From Pseudomonadota bacterium (GTDB taxonomy: Bacteria > Desulfobacterota > Desulfovibrionia > Desulfovibrionales > Desulfovibrionaceae): a stretch of DNA of 64,000 nt. Below the pieces are notes generated by a model. It was not told where the DNA came from. It saw nothing but the letters and a program-made list of their open reading frames with translations, and did no database searches. Position 1 is the stretch's first letter. Every line of letters starts with the position of its first letter. This document shows positions 45,233 through 54,211 of the stretch, piece after piece. Position numbers and translations under genes: made by a program. The stretch spans positions 1 to 64,000 of the forward strand of contig JAEYDL010000020.1 of assembly GCA_023403845.1 (NCBI GenBank), given 5' to 3'.

Positions 45233-45982
45233 ATGGACTGGAATGCTTCCTTTTATGCGGACAAGCATCGTTTTGTGGCCGCCTGCGGCATGCGTCTGCT
45301 GGAATTCGTCGATCGCAGCCGGGGACGCAGCATTCTTGATCTGGGTTGCGGCACGGGAGAGCTGACAGCCGAACTCGCCGTCAACGGCGCTGACGTGCTC
45401 GGCATCGACGCTTCAGCAGACATGATTCGTCTGGCCAGGGAGACATACCCCACGCTGCATTTCAAAATTCTCGACGCGCTGGGTCTGAACTTTGACGCCG
45501 AATTCGATACGGTCTTCTCCAACGCCGTATTTCACTGGATTCCGGATCAGGACCGGCTGCTCGGCTGCATCCGCCAGGCGCTGAAACCGGACGGACGACT
45601 GGTCTGCGAATTCGGCGCGGCGGACAACGCACGGCAAGTCCTTGCGACGCTCTCCATCGTCTTCGCACAGCACGGCCGTCGCTTTGAGCACGGTTTTTTC
45701 TATCCGACGCCCGACGCCTATTCCCAACGTCTGGAACTGAACGGATTCAAACCGGAACGGGTCATAGCCTACGACCGCCCCACGCCGCTTCGGGACGGTG
45801 AAGCCGGACTGCGCAACTGGATCATGCAATTTCTGCACCCGGCCTTTGCTTCTTTTTCAAGCGCCGAACAGAAAGCCATTCTTTCTGAAACCGAAACCAG
45901 ACTGCGCCCGCATTTGTGGGACGGCATACAGTGGACCGTCGACTACCGCCGGCTGCTGGCCGTGGCCCATAGACAAGATTAG
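45233..45982 (+). CDS. class I SAM-dependent methyltransferase (trans-aconitate methyltransferase-like)
   Basis: A 249-residue methyltransferase with SAM-binding motif I ILDLGCGTGELTAEL, acidic loop VLGIDASADMI, DALGL and FDTVFSNAVFHWIPDQDRLL. The length and the SNAVFHW segment resemble Tam (trans-aconitate methyltransferase) and related small-molecule enzymes. The substrate is not certain. It starts 91 bases after the response regulator and ends 19 bases before the rRNA methyltransferase start. Confidence 0.8.
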   Translation: MDWNASFYADKHRFVAACGMRLLEFVDRSRGRSILDLGCGTGELTAELAVNGADVLGIDASADMIRLARETYPTLHFKILDALGLNFDAEFDTVFSNAVFHWIPDQDRLLGCIRQALKPDGRLVCEFGAADNARQVLATLSIVFAQHGRRFEHGFFYPTPDAYSQRLELNGFKPERVIAYDRPTPLRDGEAGLRNWIMQFLHPAFASFSSAEQKAILSETETRLRPHLWDGIQWTVDYRRLLAVAHRQD

Positions 45983-46001
45983 GCGCGGCATCGAGAAACT
46001 C

Positions 46002-47318
46002 GTGAAACGAAACAACAGCAAAACCGTCGCCGTTCCCCTCTCCGCCAGAGAAGCGGCCCTTCGTGTGCTCGAACGAAGCGGCGTCAGCGCCCCCGTTCAG
46101 TCGCTTCTGGATACGAAACTGACCGGAGGCGAATTTTCGCGTCAGGAAGCCGCTCTGACCACGGAACTGGTATACGGGTATCTCAGGTCGGAAATTCGAC
46201 TTTCGTGGCTCCTGGGGCAATTTCTGAAGAGACCGGAAAAGCTCCCACCGGCCATGCGCATCATTCTGGGCATGGCGGCATATGAGCTGCTCCATCTGGA
46301 TCGGATCCCTGCTCATGCCAGCGTGAGCGCAGCCGTGGACGCCGTGCGCGCCCGTTTCGGACAAGGACTTTCCCGTGTGGCCAATGGCGTCCTGCGCTCG
46401 CTCATCCGTCAGGCTGAAAACGAGGACGTTCTTGCACCAGCCTTTTATGCACAACGCATTTCCGACCCGCTGGAGCGCCTTTCCATCCAGCATGGCCTGC
46501 CCCGCTGGATTCTCGAACTCTGGACCAGGGCCTATGGACAGGACCGCGCCGAAGCCTGCGCCGCCTCGGCAGGCCTCGTGCCATGGCCCTGCGTACGCGT
46601 CAATACGGCACGCGATGAATGGGAAGCCCTTCGAGACATTCTTGCGCGTGAAGGCGAAGCCTTTGCCATTTCCGGCGTTCGTTTCGCCCCAGGACATCAT
46701 CCGGAATATCTGCGTGCCTACCTTGCACAGGGACGTCTTTCCCTGCAGGGCGCTGGAAGCCAGCTGGTTCTTCAGGCTCTGGACGCCCCTCACTGGGAAG
46801 GTCCGATCTGGGACGCCTGTGCCGGACGTGGGGGCAAGACGCTGGCGCTCATGGAACTGGGACTTCCCATTCTTGCGGCGAGTGACACCTATCGCCCACG
46901 TCTGCGCGGTCTCCGCGACGACGCGAAACGGCTGATGCTCGGCATTCCGTCCCTGATCTGCGCATCGGCGGCAGCTCCCGCCATCAGAGGAATCCCCCGG
47001 ACCATTCTGCTCGACGTGCCGTGCAGCGGTCTCGGCACGCTGGCCCGGCATCCCGATTTGCGCAGGTTACGGACGCCCGGGCAAATCAGGGAACTCGTTC
47101 AGCTGCAACAGGCTATTCTTGATGCGGCGTGGGAAGTGCTGCCTTCCGGCGGAAGAATCGCCTACGTGACCTGCACGGTGAATCCGGAGGAAAACGAAAC
47201 GCAGATCGCCCGCTTTCTGCAGCGACATCCCGGTACCCGGCTTGATTGCCAATGGGAAAGTTCGCCCGACCTCTTCGGGTCCGATCTCATGTACGGTGCT
47301 CTCGTGCGCAAGCTCTGA
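46002..47318 (+). CDS. RsmB/NOL1-NOP2-type RNA (cytosine-5) methyltransferase
   Basis: A 438-residue protein with an N-terminal NusB-like helical domain (about 10-150: SAREAALRVLERSGV...LTTELVYGYLRSEIRLSWLLGQFL) and a C-terminal methyltransferase. Motifs are the SAM-binding WDACAGRGGKTLAL and the two catalytic cysteines in DVPCSGLGTLARHPDLRR and AYVTCTVNPEENE. This layout is RsmB (Sun/Fmu), which makes m5C967 in 16S rRNA. The GTG at 46002 is the likely start, although its ribosome-binding site is weak; an in-frame ATG at 45798 lies inside the previous gene. Confidence 0.85.
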   Translation: MKRNNSKTVAVPLSAREAALRVLERSGVSAPVQSLLDTKLTGGEFSRQEAALTTELVYGYLRSEIRLSWLLGQFLKRPEKLPPAMRIILGMAAYELLHLDRIPAHASVSAAVDAVRARFGQGLSRVANGVLRSLIRQAENEDVLAPAFYAQRISDPLERLSIQHGLPRWILELWTRAYGQDRAEACAASAGLVPWPCVRVNTARDEWEALRDILAREGEAFAISGVRFAPGHHPEYLRAYLAQGRLSLQGAGSQLVLQALDAPHWEGPIWDACAGRGGKTLALMELGLPILAASDTYRPRLRGLRDDAKRLMLGIPSLICASAAAPAIRGIPRTILLDVPCSGLGTLARHPDLRRLRTPGQIRELVQLQQAILDAAWEVLPSGGRIAYVTCTVNPEENETQIARFLQRHPGTRLDCQWESSPDLFGSDLMYGALVRKL

Positions 47319-47349
47319 CCATATCAGCCCCTTCCCATATGCCAATACA

Positions 47350-47378
47350 GAAGCCGGTCCCCTCGGGGAACCGGCTTC
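47350..47378. terminator. hairpin between convergent genes
   Basis: GAAGCCGGT (47350-47358) and ACCGGCTTC (47370-47378) pair, with CCCC/GGGG stacking inside. It separates the plus-strand methyltransferase gene from minus-strand rfaE1. T tracts are absent. Confidence 0.5.
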
Positions 47379-47451
47379 CTGTCATTCAGATCTGCCAGTG
47401 AACTGCCGAATGTTCAAATCTGGCTCTCTAGAACAGTGCTCAGCCGAAAGG

Positions 47452-48471
47452 CTATACCCAGCGACTGACCACAGGAACGGGCAAACGCCCGAGAGCATCG
47501 GCAAGAGCATCCGGTGTGGCCACGGCAGCTCCTACCTGAGCGACGACCAGTCCGGCCGCATAATTGGCAAGCACGCAGGCTTCCAGAAGCTCAAGTCCTG
47601 CAGCCAGACCAAGGCCGAGCGTACCGATAACTGTATCCCCTGCCCCCGTCACGTCGAATACGTCCTGCGCCATGGTCGGCACGTGCCAGACCTCGTCAGC
47701 GCTGCGGAACAGGGCCATGCCGTCCGGTCCCAGCGTCGTCAGCAGATGAGGACATCCTGTCCGCTCGAGAATGGCTCGACCGGCGGCGAGAATTTCTTCC
47801 CTATTACGCACGGGCAAGCCGGCGCACTCTCCGGTTTCCTTGGTGTTGGGCGTCATAATGAAGGCGCCTGCATACAATGCCGTATTGCCCGGCTTGGGGT
47901 CCACCAGCAGATGCGGGGCACGGGGAAGTGTCGCAAGCAGCCTGCGCAGCCCATCCATGAAGGGTGCTGAAACAAGCCCCTTGCTGTAATCGGAGAGAAT
48001 GACCACATCATGCTGCTGCAACTCGGCTGCAACGACGGGAAGAACGGCATCCAGCTCCTTCGGTCCAAAAGGACTTGAATCTTCCTGATCCAGCCGCAGC
48101 ATCTGCTGACGTCGGGCCATCACGCGGGTCTTGACCGTCGTAGGCCGTCCGGGCAGCGTCACAAGCGCCGGACAAATCCCCTCTGCGCCAAGCAACCGGC
48201 GAACCTGTTCCGCCGAGGCGTCATCACCCACGGTCCCCACCAGAGTGGCCGTGCCGCCGAGAGCGGCGATATTCCGGGCCACGTTCCCCGCTCCGCCCAG
48301 GAGGCGACGTTCGCTCTCCACCCGAACCACAGGCACGGGAGCCTCCGGCGAGATACGATCGGCATCGCCGATGAGATATGCATCCAGCATGACGTCTCCC
48401 ACCACAAGCACGCGCTTTCCGGCCAGTCTGGCCACGCTCGCGGCCTCAGGAAGGCCAGGGACGGAAGTCAT
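47452..48471 (-). CDS. rfaE1: D-glycero-beta-D-manno-heptose-7-phosphate kinase (PfkB family)
   Basis: A 339-residue ribokinase-fold sugar kinase with RVLVVGDVMLDAYLIGDADRISPEAPVPVV, GGAGNVARNIAALGG and the catalytic VTGAGDTVIGTLGLGL. These match the kinase half of HldE, which phosphorylates heptose 7-phosphate for LPS inner core. No adenylyltransferase domain is fused, so that activity must be separate. Its start overlaps the parB stop by four bases (ATGA), so it is translated with parAB, an unusual pairing. Confidence 0.87.
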   Translation of the reverse strand: MTSVPGLPEAASVARLAGKRVLVVGDVMLDAYLIGDADRISPEAPVPVVRVESERRLLGGAGNVARNIAALGGTATLVGTVGDDASAEQVRRLLGAEGICPALVTLPGRPTTVKTRVMARRQQMLRLDQEDSSPFGPKELDAVLPVVAAELQQHDVVILSDYSKGLVSAPFMDGLRRLLATLPRAPHLLVDPKPGNTALYAGAFIMTPNTKETGECAGLPVRNREEILAAGRAILERTGCPHLLTTLGPDGMALFRSADEVWHVPTMAQDVFDVTGAGDTVIGTLGLGLAAGLELLEACVLANYAAGLVVAQVGAAVATPDALADALGRLPVPVVSRWV

Positions 48472-49466
48472 GCCTCTCCTCCGGAACGCTCGCGACTGAT
48501 TTCCGAACTTTCGGCAGGCTCAAGTCCAAGACGACGAAGCAAATCCGCAAGCTGTTCCGCGGACTCGTAAGGAAGGGTAATCCGGCCCATGCGCTCACTG
48601 CCGGCGATGGTGGCCTTGGGAGCCACAGAGGCTCGCAGCTGCAGGATCGCCTGCCTGATTGTTTCCGGCTTTGCGGTCCGTCCATTTTTCCGGGCGGGAC
48701 CGGCGCTGATGGAGGTCGGCAGCATGCCGTGCTTGCGCCAGTAGAGGACTGCGGCCTCGGCGTCGCGTACAGAAAGATGACGCTCCATCACGGCGCGAAA
48801 CAGCAGATCCTGCAAGGCTCGCTCGGGCAGAGCCAGCACGGCGCGGGCATGGCCTGGTGTGAATGTGCCATCCCGCAAGGCCTCGCGCATGGGTTCTGGC
48901 AATTGCAGCAGCCGAAGCGCGTTGGCGACGGCTGAACGGCTTTTGCCCAACCGCTGCGCCAGTTCTTCCTGACTAAGAGGCAGACGCTCTCTCAGACTCT
49001 GAATGGCCTGCGCCTCTTCAAGAGGGTTCAGGTCCTCGCGTTGCAGATTTTCAATCAAGGCGGCGGTCAGAGCATCCTCATCATTCATTTCCCTCAAATA
49101 GACGGGGACTTCGGTGAGGCCAGCCCGTTGCGCCGCGCGCCAGCGCCGCTCTCCGGCCACGATCTCATAGATGGTCGTGGTTTCCGTATGACACGGCCGA
49201 ACCAGAATGGGCTGAATGACCCCCTGACTGCGGATGGAGGCAGCCAGCTCATTCAGCGCCGTTTCGTCGAAATGCTTGCGGGGCTGCCCCTGTCCGGGCG
49301 TAAGCGCGGCAATGGGCAACGATACGGGTTGTGCCGCCCACGTCTCCGGCGGGGTCGTATCGCCGGAAGAAGCAACTGTTCTGCCGGGCCGCTCCACCGG
49401 GACTGAAGGCATATTGCGAAACAGGGCATCAAGCCCCTGCCCCATGCCGCGACGGGATACGCTCAT
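48468..49466 (-). CDS. parB: chromosome partitioning protein ParB
   Basis: A 332-residue CTP-dependent DNA clamp that loads at parS. N-terminal ParB domain with GQPRKHFDETALNELAASIRSQGVIQPILVRP, box II GERRWRAAQRAGL, then the HTH (LSQEELAQRLGKSRSAVANALRLLQLP) that reads parS, and a C-terminal dimerisation helix. The opening MSVSRRGMGQGLDALF is typical of chromosomal Spo0J/ParB. Downstream of parA on the same strand, with a parS site in the gap. Confidence 0.93.
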   Translation of the reverse strand: MSVSRRGMGQGLDALFRNMPSVPVERPGRTVASSGDTTPPETWAAQPVSLPIAALTPGQGQPRKHFDETALNELAASIRSQGVIQPILVRPCHTETTTIYEIVAGERRWRAAQRAGLTEVPVYLREMNDEDALTAALIENLQREDLNPLEEAQAIQSLRERLPLSQEELAQRLGKSRSAVANALRLLQLPEPMREALRDGTFTPGHARAVLALPERALQDLLFRAVMERHLSVRDAEAAVLYWRKHGMLPTSISAGPARKNGRTAKPETIRQAILQLRASVAPKATIAGSERMGRITLPYESAEQLADLLRRLGLEPAESSEISRERSGGEA

Positions 49467-49499
49467 GTTCTCAACCTCTCTGACAAGTCCGGTCCGAAT

Positions 49500-49515
49500 C
49501 GTTCCACGTGAAACA
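49500..49515 (+). promoter_or_regulatory. parS site 1 (parA-parB gap)
   Basis: CGTTCCACGTGAAACA matches the parS consensus TGTTTCACGTGAAACA at 14 of 16 positions and lies between parA and parB. Confidence 0.85.
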
Positions 49516-49518
49516 CGT

Positions 49519-50301
49519 CTAGCTTCTGCGAGCCTGCGGCGGCTTGCGCCGGGTCACTTCCTGAGCCAGCTTCAGGTAGGCTTCGGCACCCTTGGACTTG
49601 ATATCGTAATGCAGGATGGATTTTCCGTGACTGGGAGCTTCCGAAAGACGAATATTTCGAGGAATGACCGTCTCGAACAGATGATCCGGAAAACACCGGC
49701 TGACTTCTGTATTCACCTGCCGCGTCAGCCGATTGCGGACATCGTACATGGTCAGAACGACACCGAGCAGATTGAGACGAGGATTCAGCCTTTTCTTGAC
49801 CTGCTCATAGGTTTGCAGCAGCTTGACGATGCCCTCCAGCGCAAAGAATTCACATTGAAGCGGCACCAGAATTTCCCGCGCCGCACACAGGGCATTCAGT
49901 GTCAACAGTCCCAGAGACGGAGGGCAGTCCAAGATAATGTACTCGAAACGATCTTCAAGGGGAGTGAGCAGGTCAGAAAGGTAAAACTCGCGCCCCATCT
50001 TGTCCACCAGCTCCAGCTCCACGGCAACGAGATCCGTTCCTGAAGGCATCAGGAACAGAAACGGAGAAACAGTAGGCAGGATAGCCTCAGATGCAGTTTC
50101 CGGCTGAAAAAAGGCGCTATACAGATTATGCGTCAGATCTTCCTGTGAGAAACCGAGTCCACTTGTGGAATTGGCCTGCGGGTCGCAATCCACCAGCAAG
50201 ACCCTCTTTTCCATTATGGCCAGCGAGGCGGCAAGGTTGATGGCCGTCGTGGTTTTGCCCACTCCGCCCTTCTGATTGGCAATCGCGATAATCCGTGCCA
50301 T
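49519..50301 (-). CDS. parA: chromosome partitioning ATPase ParA (Soj)
   Basis: A 260-residue Walker-type ATPase with deviant Walker A KGGVGKTTTAINLAA, VLLVDCDPQANSTSGLG and IILDCPPSLGLLTLNAL. It moves ParB-parS complexes along the nucleoid during origin segregation. The short N-terminus without an HTH marks the chromosomal (not plasmid type Ia) class. The start at 50301 (MARIIAIANQKGG) has AAGGGG upstream; a frame extension to 50334 crosses parS site 2 and is not used. Confidence 0.94.
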   Translation of the reverse strand: MARIIAIANQKGGVGKTTTAINLAASLAIMEKRVLLVDCDPQANSTSGLGFSQEDLTHNLYSAFFQPETASEAILPTVSPFLFLMPSGTDLVAVELELVDKMGREFYLSDLLTPLEDRFEYIILDCPPSLGLLTLNALCAAREILVPLQCEFFALEGIVKLLQTYEQVKKRLNPRLNLLGVVLTMYDVRNRLTRQVNTEVSRCFPDHLFETVIPRNIRLSEAPSHGKSILHYDIKSKGAEAYLKLAQEVTRRKPPQARRS

Positions 50302-50317
50302 GCATATACCCCTTGAC

Positions 50318-50333
50318 TGTTTCACGGGAAACA
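50318..50333 (+). promoter_or_regulatory. parS site 2 (parA upstream)
   Basis: TGTTTCACGGGAAACA matches the parS consensus at 15 of 16 positions and lies 17 bases before the parA start, close to its promoter, so ParB binding could also repress parAB. Confidence 0.88.
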
Positions 50334-50799
50334 TGGTTGCGCACTATGCGCGTATCTTCTTCTAGAGAATGAAATGAACGGCGTCAAGTCGATGCAATTA
50401 CAAAAAAATGCACGGAAAAAATCTTTTCTTCATGATTCTGTGTATTTTTCGGACAGGAACAAGAAACATAACATAGCTGAATTCAAGAAAAAAAAGACAT
50501 CAACCGAAAGAAGGCCGCATACGTTCCAATATCTGGGTAGCAAGCGACGTATCTGTGGAACAACCGGCCGAAAGGCAGCCGGAGAACACCCGTGAACCAG
50601 CGGAATATTTCTGCACAAAAGTTCCGCACAGGCTCACGCATGCCTGTCTGGCAAACGGTCGCCGGCTTTTAAGCAATCATCCATGTTCCACAGAAAGCGA
50701 CAAAATCAGACGGTATGGCCTGAAGGCAGGCAGTCGGTCTGTCTCCGGGGCAGAACATGTGGGCGACATGGAGTATGCTTTCTCCATACACAGCCGCAC
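50334..50799. other. AT-rich gap upstream of parA, no gene seen
   Basis: A 466-base region with an AT-rich core (about 50395-50510). CTGTGGAACA (50553-50562) and its exact inverse TGTTCCACAG (50684-50693) resemble DnaA boxes only weakly, and too few copies are present to call an origin. It should contain the parAB promoter. Confidence 0.5.
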
Positions 50800-52485
50800 T
50801 TACGCAGAGGCGCCTTCGGGATCGACAAGCGCCTTCCAGCGTGCGGCAAAGGCGGCACTGTCCTCATCGTCCCACCCCTCCATCTGACGCAGGAAGGCTT
50901 GCGTCCTGGCACGCAGCTCTTCAGGAGTACCCAGATTGGGGATAACCAGATGACATCCCGCCATCTTGCGCTCCTGCGACCATTGCAGCGCATCCATTTT
51001 GCGCATCATTTCCTCGGTCCAGCCGCGGACATCAAGAAGACGGCGACGGCGTTCGTTCTCATCGCAGTAAACGCCCACCAGAAAAGGTTTCGACGCAGCG
51101 ACATCCCGTCTGCGTCCATCGCTCAAAGGTCCGCCGCTCCCCCAGCCGGTTTCAAACCACAGGGGAACTTCCGCTACGGCAAATCCTCTTCCCGCCCGTT
51201 CCTGTTCCTCCCAGAACCGCTCAAGATCATCCCAGACCAGAGGATGCAACAGCGCATTCAGTTCATGAACATCCATTTCTGGAGCACTCCCGCCCTCTCC
51301 GGGCAGCAGGGCCGCAGCCAATCGCCTGCGATCGACAGGAGTATGCGCATCCGGGACGAAACGATCTCCATACCGCCGCCGCAACGCCTGCCATGCCTCC
51401 TGTCCCGGTTCATACAGTCGAATAACGGCTTCATCAGCACTCCAGACAGGAACACCCAGTTCTTTCAGCGTGTGCACGAACAGGGACTTGCCGCTTCCCG
51501 CAGCTCCCGTGACGACGACCCGCCGCATTCTTCGATTCAAGATCTGAACGGTCTGCAAAAAATCTTCCGGCGGCGGACAGCAAAAGGACATGTTTTCTCC
51601 TGTGAAAGGATGAGTGAACGAAAGTTTCCATGCATGCAACATCTGTCTGGGAGCGGGGTCATGCGTCAACACCGTTCCTGAAACAGGAGGAACAAGCGCC
51701 TGCCCTCCCCTGCCGTACAAAGCATCTCCCCACAGAGGGTATCCCGCAAAGGCCATATGCACACGGATCTGATGCGTTCTGCCCGTATGAATCCGCACGG
51801 CCAGCAGCGCGTATCCCGGCCCCCGGTGCAGAACACGCCATTCGCTTCTGGCAGGTTTTCCGTTTTTGACCACGGCGACCTTGACCTTGATGGAGGGGTG
51901 CCGTCCAAGCGGCTCGTCCACGATTCCAGTCGCCGGAGGATCGCCCTGAACCAGCGCCAGATATTCCTTGCGCACCTCCCGGGCAGCAAAGGCCCCGGAC
52001 AGGCGCAGCCGGGCCTCTTCAGTCAGGGCCACGCAGATCAGACCGGATGTATCCTTGTCCAGACGATGCACGATGCCGGGTCGAAAGCCTTCCTGCTCGC
52101 GCAGGGAGGGGAAATGGGCCACCAGACGATGCACCAGCGTGCCCTCCGGGCAGCTTGGAGCCGGATGCACGGTCAGTCCGGCGGGCTTGTTCACGACGGC
52201 AAGATATGCATCCTGATACAAAATGGAAAGATCGCCCTCTTCCGGAGAAACGGAAGAAGGCGGCATTCTGAGGATCAGCTCCACATGCTGCCCTGCGCCC
52301 AGCCGCAGCGAGGTTTCCAGACAGATGTCCCCGTCTACCCGACATCCGCCGTCCCGGATGGCCCGTTTCACTTTTTCACGTGAAACATCCTCATTTCTCA
52401 GAGCCTCGCCAAGAAAACGGTCCAGTCGAATCCGTCCCGCTTCCGGGGGAACCGTCAGGGTCACACGCCGTTCCTGTTCCTCCAT
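50800..52485 (-). CDS. fusion of RluD-type 23S rRNA pseudouridine synthase and dephospho-CoA kinase (CoaE)
   Basis: A 561-residue two-enzyme protein. Residues about 18-75 are an S4 RNA-binding domain. Residues about 85-315 are a pseudouridine synthase with catalytic D143 in HRLDKDTSGL and HTGRTHQIRVHMAF. Residues about 320-525 are a CoaE domain with P-loop GAAGSGKS (327-334), SADEAVIRLY and VAEVPLWFETG. The C-terminus adds about 35 residues of its own. The first half should modify 23S rRNA helix 69; the second performs the last step of CoA synthesis. No stop lies between the halves. The start at 52485 follows GGAAGGATT. A near-consensus parS lies within the coding sequence. Confidence 0.9.
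   Translation of the reverse strand: MEEQERRVTLTVPPEAGRIRLDRFLGEALRNEDVSREKVKRAIRDGGCRVDGDICLETSLRLGAGQHVELILRMPPSSVSPEEGDLSILYQDAYLAVVNKPAGLTVHPAPSCPEGTLVHRLVAHFPSLREQEGFRPGIVHRLDKDTSGLICVALTEEARLRLSGAFAAREVRKEYLALVQGDPPATGIVDEPLGRHPSIKVKVAVVKNGKPARSEWRVLHRGPGYALLAVRIHTGRTHQIRVHMAFAGYPLWGDALYGRGGQALVPPVSGTVLTHDPAPRQMLHAWKLSFTHPFTGENMSFCCPPPEDFLQTVQILNRRMRRVVVTGAAGSGKSLFVHTLKELGVPVWSADEAVIRLYEPGQEAWQALRRRYGDRFVPDAHTPVDRRRLAAALLPGEGGSAPEMDVHELNALLHPLVWDDLERFWEEQERAGRGFAVAEVPLWFETGWGSGGPLSDGRRRDVAASKPFLVGVYCDENERRRRLLDVRGWTEEMMRKMDALQWSQERKMAGCHLVIPNLGTPEELRARTQAFLRQMEGWDDEDSAAFAARWKALVDPEGASA
52372..52387 (+). promoter_or_regulatory. parS site 3 inside the rluD-coaE gene
   Basis: TTTTTCACGTGAAACA matches the parS consensus at 15 of 16 positions. 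On the coding (minus) strand it encodes Asp-Val-Ser-Arg-Glu-Lys near the protein N-terminus. Confidence 0.85.
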
Positions 52486-52596
52486 AATCCTTCCACCTTT
52501 TTGCGACACACGACTCTCCTTCGCCCCGCCACTTCACGGAATGAGGAGTCTGAAAAAATTTTTTCGGACTTTCCCTCAAGACAAGAGGAAATCTCT

Positions 52597-52617
52597 GAAA
52601 AAGGGCCTTTACGGCCC
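52597..52617 (-). terminator. terminator of the glycosyltransferase gene
   Basis: On the minus strand GGGCC-GTAAA-GGCCC is followed by TTTTTC. It lies about 110 bases after the glycosyltransferase stop and upstream of rluD-coaE. Confidence 0.7.
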
Positions 52618-52726
52618 AATTTCCACATACATCCGAAAAACAAGAAATGAGGACGCTTCAAAACGGTCTGCGGGAAAGACACACCTGTTTCCCCTCACGT
52701 CCGCAGATCGGGCGCCCAGGTCACGG

Positions 52727-53656
52727 TCATCGGCGCAGAAATCCCGGCAACTTGAAATAGAGTTGCGACAGGGGATCGAAAAGGCTGCCTGGCAGCCATG
52801 AGGCCCACCAGAACAAACGCACCTTGGACGAATCCCTGTAGGGCGCCACAAGCAGACGAGCTCGATGCCCCTCGCCCTCTCGCCACAGAGCTACGGCCTT
52901 CTGAAAGGCGGCCCTGCGGGTCAGAAGCTCCACCAGATCCGGATACTCGCGCTCATAGCCGGAATACAGGCGCCGGTGCTTATTCAGAATGCGTTTCGTT
53001 TCGTCGGCGAACTGGCCGAACTTGCGGAACGTCGTGTTGACGTCATGGACGCGCCACCGCGTCAGCGGAGCATCCACATAATCAAGCTCCCAATTCTTGG
53101 CGATACGGTAGAAGACGTCAGCCTCTTCGCAGACATTAAGCGATTCGTCGAACCATTCATCAAGTCCCTGCAGGGCGCTCATCCGGATCATCGCCGAAGA
53201 CATGGCAATCCACTGCCGACTTATCAGCTCGCGAAAAGCCATGCCCCGCACGGGCCTCGACTTCTCAAACATGCGGGAAAGCGTGCCCGAAGCATTGAAC
53301 ACCTCCGTATCCGTACAGGTCAGCCCGACCCGGGGATTGACATCAAACAGGGGAACCTGCCGGGCCAGCTTTTCCGGCCGCCAGACGTCGTCGCAATCAA
53401 GGAACGCCAACAGCTCACCTTCCGCCCGGGCGATGGCAAGATTGCGCGCGGCGCCCAACGGAGTGTTCTCTTCGGCCAGAAAATACCGTACGCGCGGACC
53501 GTAGCTCCGCGCCACCACCCCGCTGTCATCCGTAGAGGCATTATCCCAGAACACGATCTCCCAGTCGGTGTACGTCTGGTTGAAAACGGAATCCAGCGCT
53601 TCGCGCAGATGCGCCACGCTGTTGTAGCAGTTCATGATCACGCTGACTTTCGGCAT
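52727..53656 (-). CDS. family 2 glycosyltransferase
   Basis: A 309-residue GT-A glycosyltransferase. It shows MPKVSVIMNCYNSVAHLREALDSVFNQTY, WDNASTDDS, GAARNLAIARAEGELLAFLDCDDVW (DxD at D87-D89) and a CEEADVFYRIAKNWELDYVDAPL acceptor-side motif. It probably adds a sugar to an LPS or other surface glycan from a nucleotide donor. The start at 53656 has AGAGAGGA upstream. The CDP-hexose operon starts some 550 bases away on the same strand, a plausible donor source. Confidence 0.87.
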   Translation of the reverse strand: MPKVSVIMNCYNSVAHLREALDSVFNQTYTDWEIVFWDNASTDDSGVVARSYGPRVRYFLAEENTPLGAARNLAIARAEGELLAFLDCDDVWRPEKLARQVPLFDVNPRVGLTCTDTEVFNASGTLSRMFEKSRPVRGMAFRELISRQWIAMSSAMIRMSALQGLDEWFDESLNVCEEADVFYRIAKNWELDYVDAPLTRWRVHDVNTTFRKFGQFADETKRILNKHRRLYSGYEREYPDLVELLTRRAAFQKAVALWREGEGHRARLLVAPYRDSSKVRLFWWASWLPGSLFDPLSQLYFKLPGFLRR

Positions 53657-54211
53657 ACAGTCCTCTCTCTTGGAAGGCCGGTACGGGATATTCCGCAGGG
53701 AAACGCATACTGGGGGCCTCAGAACAAGCCAAAGGAGCAATGTACCGAATCCATAAATCCGATTCGCCCCGAAAAGATTGCCGGCCCGGATAAATCTTAT
53801 CGGATTATATAAATAAAGTCAAAGAGAACAATGTATTATCAGAAACAGAGAAATAATTTCGCCAGAATCGACGATTTTTTTCTCTCATTGCCTCTCCCGC
53901 CAAACCGGCAAAACAGCCTGCGCGGACACGCCGTCATGATATGCCGACAGGGCATGAAAGCTGGAACACCATCACAGGCTGCAATCGAACTCCCGGCCCT
54001 GACTCGCCGTCTTCGAAGGCAGGGAAAGGCGGTCCCTGCCGGGACCGCCGTCATTTTCCACGCGTGTCCGTTTTCCGACCTGCTCTCCTGAACAAAACGG
54101 CAGTCGGAGGAATATTCCACTCGTGCCACAGGTCATTCGCCTGCGCTCACCCCTGTTCATGAACAGGCCTCAAACAGGATTCAGAAGGAAAACCTCGTCC
54201 GCTCCCCTCTT
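53657..54211. other. intergenic region with terminator hairpin, no gene seen
   Basis: A minus-strand hairpin GGCGGTCCC/GGGACCGCC (54028-54036 and 54041-54049) followed by TTTCC could end the CDP-sugar operon. The AT-rich stretch 53790-53870 probably holds the glycosyltransferase promoter. Short ORFs here show nothing recognisable. Confidence 0.5.

Noticed and set aside
46002..46012. additional parS at CTCGTGAAACG
   Set aside because: Only the right half resembles parS; the left half does not match the palindrome.
50553..50693. possible replication origin with DnaA boxes near parA
   Set aside because: Only two weak, inverted TGTTCCACA-like words are present beside an AT-rich stretch. A real oriC should show clustered, closer matches to TTATCCACA.
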